Part shown: one piece after another, positions 59,905 through 64,000 of the stretch
Numbering within the stretch: the first letter of the stretch is position 1
How the letters are laid out: the number at the start of each line of letters is the position of its first letter
Position numbers and translations under genes: made by a program
Notes under the pieces: model-generated
Told to the model about the DNA's origin: nothing
Database searches by the model: none
What the model saw: the letters and a program-made list of their open reading frames with translations, nothing else
DNA from: Natrinema longum
GTDB lineage: Archaea > Halobacteriota > Halobacteria > Halobacteriales > Natrialbaceae
Direction: 5' to 3'
NCBI RefSeq assembly: GCF_017352095.1
Contig: NZ_CP071463.1
Coordinates: forward strand, 372,001 to 436,000
Length of the DNA: 64,000 nucleotides

Positions 59905-60756
59905 ATGATCGACGAGACGGCCGAGGAAATCCGAGAAATGCAGACGCACAGTTCCTCGGTGGTTGCAGTTCACGCCGCACAGGCCCTCGAGGAGCTTGTC
60001 GAGCGGGAGTTCGCGACCGTCGAGGAGTACACCCGCGCCCTCGAGCGGAACGGGTCCGTGTTGCGGCGGGCGAACCCCTCGCACGCCTCGCTGCAAAACG
60101 CCGTCCGGGAGGTCGTCGGCGGCGTGACCGACGCCGACCCCGACACCGTCGAGGAAGCCCGCCGGGTCACGAGCGAAACGATCGACGAGGTCGTCTCGCG
60201 GATCGAATCCGCCAAGCGACTCGCGGCCGAAAACGCCGTCGATACCCTCGCGGACGGGGCGACCATCCTGACTCACGACTACTCCTCGACGGTACTCGAG
60301 GCCCTCGAGCAGGCAACGGGTGCCGGCAAGCACTTCGACGTGTACGTCACCGAGGCCCGTCCCCGGTACCTCGGGCGAAAGACCGCCCGGACGCTCGCCG
60401 AATTCGATCGCGTCGACGCCACGCTGATCACCGACAGCGCACACGGGACCTACCTCGAGGAGTGCGACCGGGTCGTCGTCGGCATGGACTGCATCGTCGA
60501 CGAGACGCTGTACAACCGCGTCGGAACGTTCCCGATCGCGTCCACGGCTGCCCGACTGGACGTCCCGGTCACCGTGCTCGGCTCGGCCGCGAAGCTCGTC
60601 AGCGAGGGGTTCGTCTTCGAAAACGAGTTCCGGTCGGGCAGCGAGGTGATGGCCGAACCCGCCGACGGCTTCGACGTGGTCAACCCGGCTTACGACGCGA
60701 CGCCGGTCGAGTTGCTCGAGAGCGTGATTACGGACGAGGGTCGAACGGAATTCTGA
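59905..60756 (+). CDS. eIF-2B/ribose-1,5-bisphosphate isomerase-family protein
   Basis: 283 residues of the eIF-2B alpha/beta/delta superfamily. Conserved region: TLADGATILTHDYSSTVLEA, VTEARPRYLGRKTARTLAEF, LITDSAHGTYLEECDRVVVG and NRVGTFPIASTAARLDVPV. In archaea such proteins are either annotated as translation factors or act as ribose-1,5-bisphosphate isomerase; the latter belongs to a nucleoside-degradation route described in haloarchaea. Start ATG 59905 lies 26 nt after a TTTT TATA-like patch. The earlier in-frame start (59782) runs through the promoter. Confidence 0.78.
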   Translation: MIDETAEEIREMQTHSSSVVAVHAAQALEELVEREFATVEEYTRALERNGSVLRRANPSHASLQNAVREVVGGVTDADPDTVEEARRVTSETIDEVVSRIESAKRLAAENAVDTLADGATILTHDYSSTVLEALEQATGAGKHFDVYVTEARPRYLGRKTARTLAEFDRVDATLITDSAHGTYLEECDRVVVGMDCIVDETLYNRVGTFPIASTAARLDVPVTVLGSAAKLVSEGFVFENEFRSGSEVMAEPADGFDVVNPAYDATPVELLESVITDEGRTEF

Positions 60757-60873
60757 ACCGAGACACTGGGGGTTCTTCACCGGGGTCGGTCGGCACGGTT
60801 CCGATCGGTCGCTTGGTCTGACAGTCGCCGTCGTGTGGCAACAGCCTATGCCAGTCTCGGCTGTACTGGCCCT

Positions 60874-62166
60874 ATGCGTCTCGTCCAGGTATTCGTGCCG
60901 CGAGGCGAGTTGGACCTCGTCCTCGAGGCGGTCGAGGAGGCCGGCGTCGACTATACTGTGTCACGGGATACGGACCGTGGCGAGTTCGAGGCACTCGTTT
61001 CGATTCCCGTCCCGCCGCCGGCCGTGGAGGGGCTGGTGGCCGACTTTCGAGCCGCCGGGCTCGACGAACGCTCGTACACGGTCGTCACGGCCGCGGAGAC
61101 GATCGTCTCGGATCGGACCGACGATCTGTCCAGTCGATTTTCGGGAACGAGGATCTCTCGGGAGGAACTCCGGTCGCGAGCGGCCGATCTCGCACCGGCA
61201 GCGTCGACCTACTTCAGCCTGCTCGTCGTGAGCACGGCGATCGCGACGGCGGGACTGTTGCTCGATTCCGCGGCGACGATCATCGGTGCGATGGTCGTCG
61301 CGCCGCTGATGGGGCCGGCGCTGTCGGCGAGCGTCGGCGTCGTCGTCGACGACGAATCGCTCGCGACGCGTGGCGTCGTGCTCCAGGGTGCGGGACTCGT
61401 GGTCTCGATCGCGACGGCGGCGACGATCGGGTGGGTACTCAGGGGGACGGTATTGCTCCCGCCGGGATTCGACATCACGACGGTTCCCCAGATCAGCGAG
61501 CGGATCACCCCCGACCTCCTCGCGTTGTTTCTCGCCCTGGGCTCCGGCGTGGCTGCGGTCGTCAGCCTCACTCGCAACGTCGGGTCGGTCCTCGTTGGGG
61601 TCGCGATCGCCGTCGCGCTCGTTCCGCCGGCTGCCACCGCGGGACTGGGCATCGCCTGGGGGCGTCCGGAGGTCGTGCTCACTGCCGGCACGCTCGTGCT
61701 CGTCAACATGCTCTCGATCAATCTCGCGGCGTTGCTCTTGCTGTGGCTCTCGGGCTACCGGCCCCACCGCTCCGCGGACGTCGAGCGCGCCTACGGAAGA
61801 CTGCGTTCGCGGGTCGTCGTCCTCTTGGTCGGGATCGTCATCCTCACTGCCGTTCTCGGCGGCGTCACCTACGGGACGTACCGGACTGCGGCGGTCGAAC
61901 ACGACGTGCGGACCGAACTCGAGACGATGAGCGAAGACCGACTGGTCGACGGTGCCGATCTCCAGTTCCAGGAACTCGCCGTCGACTACGAACTCGTCGA
62001 CGTCTACACTGGCGCTGAACCGGGCGTTACCGTCCTCGTCGAACGCCCGCCGGGCGAGCAACTCCCCGACGACTTCGCCGACGACGTTCGCGAGCGCCTG
62101 GAGGCGGCGACCGGTGTCGACCTCGAGGTAGTCGTCGAACTGGTCGAGACACAACGCAGCGGGTGA
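60874..62166 (+). CDS. DUF389 (TIGR00341) membrane protein
   Basis: 430-residue protein: a ferredoxin-like N-terminal domain (MRLVQVFVPRGELDLVLEAV), then about seven membrane helices with the DUF389 signature DSAATIIGAMVVAPLMGP, and a C-terminal beta-alpha domain (VELVE end). Function unknown; sometimes called a possible transporter. ATG 60874 is the homologous start; 60835 adds 13 unlikely residues. Confidence 0.85.
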   Translation: MRLVQVFVPRGELDLVLEAVEEAGVDYTVSRDTDRGEFEALVSIPVPPPAVEGLVADFRAAGLDERSYTVVTAAETIVSDRTDDLSSRFSGTRISREELRSRAADLAPAASTYFSLLVVSTAIATAGLLLDSAATIIGAMVVAPLMGPALSASVGVVVDDESLATRGVVLQGAGLVVSIATAATIGWVLRGTVLLPPGFDITTVPQISERITPDLLALFLALGSGVAAVVSLTRNVGSVLVGVAIAVALVPPAATAGLGIAWGRPEVVLTAGTLVLVNMLSINLAALLLLWLSGYRPHRSADVERAYGRLRSRVVVLLVGIVILTAVLGGVTYGTYRTAAVEHDVRTELETMSEDRLVDGADLQFQELAVDYELVDVYTGAEPGVTVLVERPPGEQLPDDFADDVRERLEAATGVDLEVVVELVETQRSG

Positions 62167-62221
62167 GTCGACTCGGATCACACCGCCGGATTCGGTCCCC
62201 CAGTGCAGGCGTGGATCGCCA

Positions 62222-62917
62222 TCAGTCCCGTTTTCCGAACGTCCGTGGCGCGCCCTCGGTCGGCGCGGCCCAGTCGACCGCGTTGCGCAGCACCCGCCGA
62301 ACGTCCTCGTTCTCGTAGATCGGATACGTCTCGTGGCCCGGTCGGAAGTAGAAGATCCGGCCGTTTCCGCGCCGGTAACAGCAGCCACTGCGGAACACCT
62401 CGCCGCCCTCGAACCAGCTGACGAACACCTGCCGGTCGGGTTCGGGGACGTCGAACGGCTCGCCGTACATCTCCGTTTCCGGGAGTTCGATCGACTCCCC
62501 GAGTCCGTCGGCGATCGGATGGCCGGGGTCGACGACCCAGAGGCGTTCGGTCTCGCCGTCCTCCCGGTACTGCAGGCTACAGGACGTGCCCATGAGCCGC
62601 TTGAAGACCTTCGAGTAGTGGGCCGAGTGAAGGAGGAGTAGGCCCATTCCCTCGAGGACGCGTTCCTGAACCCTGTCGACGACCTCGTCGGTGACCTCGT
62701 CGTGGGCCTCGTGGCCCCACCACAGCAACACGTCCGTCGACGCGAGGACGTCCTCGGTGAGGCCGTGCTCGGGGTCGTCGAGCGTCGCGGTCCGGACGGC
62801 GTGGTCGTCCTCGAGCGCGTCGGCGAGCGTCTCGTGGATACCGTCCGGATAGACCGCTGCGACGTCGTCGTCCGTCCGTTCGTGTCGGAACTCGTTCCAG
62901 ATCGTGACTGCGACCAT
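62222..62917 (-). CDS. ThuA-like protein (class I glutamine amidotransferase-like fold)
   Basis: 231 residues of the ThuA trehalose-utilisation family: [64 protein letters not shown] and [16 protein letters not shown]. Family members are associated with disaccharide metabolism, consistent with a sugar oxidoreductase next door. A minus-strand TATAAG (about 62944-62948) lies 29 nt before the ATG. Confidence 0.85.
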   Translation of the reverse strand: MVAVTIWNEFRHERTDDDVAAVYPDGIHETLADALEDDHAVRTATLDDPEHGLTEDVLASTDVLLWWGHEAHDEVTDEVVDRVQERVLEGMGLLLLHSAHYSKVFKRLMGTSCSLQYREDGETERLWVVDPGHPIADGLGESIELPETEMYGEPFDVPEPDRQVFVSWFEGGEVFRSGCCYRRGNGRIFYFRPGHETYPIYENEDVRRVLRNAVDWAAPTEGAPRTFGKRD

Positions 62918-63278
62918 GGCGGATCGGTCCGCTCTCCGGGGCCTTATACTGGTGGCAGTAACACGGTTCTACTCCGTCGCGATTCGCACCCCGAACCACC
63001 GTCGGGAGTACCGACGGGACACCGACCCCTCCTGTCAAACGTCGGATCTGTTGCGACGGATCGGAATACGATTTCGGTCAATACATCTGGGGTGTGGTGC
63101 CGTAATAATATAGTAATACGTGAAATACGCAATGGTTGTACAGATTAATCGGTCACAACCCTTATTTCGATCGCTGACCGCCACTCTGTATGGACCGGGA
63201 TCGAGCACGAACGATGTCGAAATGGCTTGTTTCTCACCGCACTTCCATTGTTGCTGAGACGAAATCGGGTGTTTGGAC
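62918..63278. other. Regulatory region with inverted repeat and leader ORF
   Basis: The gap between divergent genes holds the thuA-like TATA box. It also holds an inverted repeat GGTTGT-15 nt-ACAACC (63134-63139, 63155-63160), then TATA-like CTTATTT (63161-63167), and then the leader ORF beginning at 63190. The repeat directly before the TATA box looks like an operator for the oxidoreductase gene. Confidence 0.45.
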
Positions 63279-63282
63279 ATGA
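63190..63282 (+). CDS. Putative 30-residue leader ORF coupled to the oxidoreductase gene
   Basis: ATG 63190 lies 26 nt after the centre of CTTATTT, perfect for a leaderless start, and its stop overlaps the oxidoreductase ATG (ATGA at 63279-63282). The peptide starts MDRDRARTMSKWLVSHRTSI. It is therefore the first translated frame on this transcript, giving translational coupling to the next gene. The peptide matches no family known to me. Confidence 0.4.
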   Translation: MDRDRARTMSKWLVSHRTSIVAETKSGVWT

Positions 63283-64000
63283 TCGGGGACGGGATCGGGG
63301 TCGGGATCGTCGGCCTCGGGGGCATGGGTAACCTTCACGCGCGAAGCATGCAGGAACTCGGCGCGACTGTCGCCGCCGGCGTCGACCTTGTTCCGGAGCA
63401 ACGCGACCGGTTCGGCGACGAGTTCGGCGCACGGACCTACGAGACCCACGCGGAACTCGTCGCCGACGAGGCGGTCGACGCCGTCATCGTGACGACGCCA
63501 AACCGGTTCCACGAACCCATCACCATCGCCGCCCTCGAGGCGGGGCTGGACGTTCTCGTCGAGAAGCCCCTCGGACACACGCTGGAAAGCGCCGAGCGGA
63601 TCGCCAAAGCGGCGGCTCGCTCGGCGGGCATCTGTATGGTCGGGTTTCACAATCGCCACGCCGCGTCGATGGCCATGTTCGAGGAACAACACGCCCGCGG
63701 TCGCTTTGGCGATCTGACCCACGTCGAGGCGGACTACGTCCGTCGGCGCGGTGTTCCCGGTCCCGGCTCGTGGTTTACCGATCCCGAACTCGCTGGCGGG
63801 GGCGCGTTGCTCGATATCGGTGTCCACGCGCTCGACCTCGCGCTCTACGCGCTCGATTTCCCCGAGATCGTCGAAGTCAGCGGCGTCGCGCGAACGACCT
63901 TCGGCACGAGCGAGGAGTACGCCGACCCCGAGGGCTTCGGTGACAACTGGGACGCCGAGGCCGAAACCTACGAGGTCGACGACTCCGTCAGCGCCTTCAT
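63279..64000 (+). CDS. Gfo/Idh/MocA-family oxidoreductase (3' end cut by window)
   Basis: First 240 codons of an NAD(P)-dependent sugar or inositol oxidoreductase. The Rossmann start VGIVGLGGMGNLHARSMQEL, VIVTTPNRFHEPITIAALEA and the signature EKPLGHTLESAERI with the catalytic Lys are clear. GGGALLDIGVHALDLALYAL supplies the conserved Asp-His pair of the active site. Neighbouring ThuA-like protein and the sugar ABC transporter upstream suggest a role in uptake and oxidation of a carbohydrate. Confidence 0.9.
   Translation, partial: MIGDGIGVGIVGLGGMGNLHARSMQELGATVAAGVDLVPEQRDRFGDEFGARTYETHAELVADEAVDAVIVTTPNRFHEPITIAALEAGLDVLVEKPLGHTLESAERIAKAAARSAGICMVGFHNRHAASMAMFEEQHARGRFGDLTHVEADYVRRRGVPGPGSWFTDPELAGGGALLDIGVHALDLALYALDFPEIVEVSGVARTTFGTSEEYADPEGFGDNWDAEAETYEVDDSVSAF

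Noticed and set aside
1-64000. CRISPR arrays, rRNA genes, transposase or integrase genes
   Set aside because: No regularly spaced repeats, rRNA-like sequence or transposase/integrase-type coding region was found on reading both strands.

Overview
The window is chromosomal DNA from a halophilic archaeon (class Halobacteria), most like the Natrinema/Haloterrigena/Natrialba side of the group. Evidence: high-GC coding with very acidic predicted proteins, haloarchaeal TATA boxes 25-30 nt upstream of leaderless start codons, a haloarchaeal PHA operon (phaR-phaP-phaE-phaC), an archaeal AglB/Stt3 oligosaccharyltransferase, a PAC2 protein, and strong Shine-Dalgarno sites in only a few operons. Genus and species cannot be fixed from sequence alone.

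Layout. 0-4.6 kb: a urea/short-chain-amide ABC importer, urtA(partial)BCDE. 4.6-7.9 kb: nucleoside salvage genes (uridine phosphorylase-like, cytidine deaminase, an alpha-D-phosphohexomutase-family enzyme) plus a DUF488 protein. 7.9-12.7 kb: the polyhydroxyalkanoate locus (MaoC-type hydratase divergent from phaR-P-E-C, then a PhaB-like reductase); the synthase carries a helix-hairpin-helix tail. 12.7-15.9 kb: four membrane or membrane-anchored proteins. 16-33 kb: a cell-surface glycan / N-glycosylation region (two sugar epimerases, UDP-sugar dehydrogenase, WbaP-type sugar transferase, two GT4 enzymes, Wzy-like polymerase, Wzx-like flippase, two alkaline-phosphatase-superfamily enzymes, AglB). 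Its core at about 23.6-29.5 kb is visibly AT-rich and holds gene remnants, as expected for an imported glycan island. 33-37 kb: UppP and the amino-sugar pair glmU-like/glmS. 37.3-47.7 kb: mostly housekeeping (flavin oxidoreductase, moaC, NAD(P)HX repair, acylphosphatase, PAC2, Nop2/Sun RNA methyltransferase with partner, MFS transporter, UspA, CBS-HTH regulator). 48-51.2 kb: divergent beta-oxidation genes. 51.5-55.8 kb: a CUT1 carbohydrate ABC transporter. 56-64 kb: tRNA-Ser(UGA), a DUF2064 protein, uracil-DNA glycosylase, Mrp/ApbC ATPase, an eIF2B/ribose-1,5-bisphosphate isomerase-like protein, a DUF389 membrane protein, ThuA-like, and a Gfo/Idh/MocA oxidoreductase cut by the window end.

How the parts may work together. 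Acyl-CoA turnover (acyl-CoA dehydrogenase, hydroxyacyl-CoA dehydrogenase/hydratase, MaoC hydratase, PhaB-like reductase) can feed PHA synthesis. GlmS, the GlmU-like enzyme and the sugar dehydrogenase/epimerases can supply nucleotide sugars to the sugar transferase, glycosyltransferases, flippase, polymerase and AglB. The phosphorylase, deaminase, phosphomutase and eIF2B-like protein could form a nucleoside-to-central-carbon route.

Most notable observations: the PHA synthase-HhH fusion; two copies of an 86-bp inverted-repeat (MITE-like) element, one ending inside the 5' part of a small zinc-ribbon gene; a one-base frameshift in a conserved gene near 40,970; a duplicated 3' part of tRNA-Ser; several inverted or tandem repeats placed on promoters; and a leader ORF coupled to the last gene. 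No CRISPR array, transposase or rRNA gene was seen.
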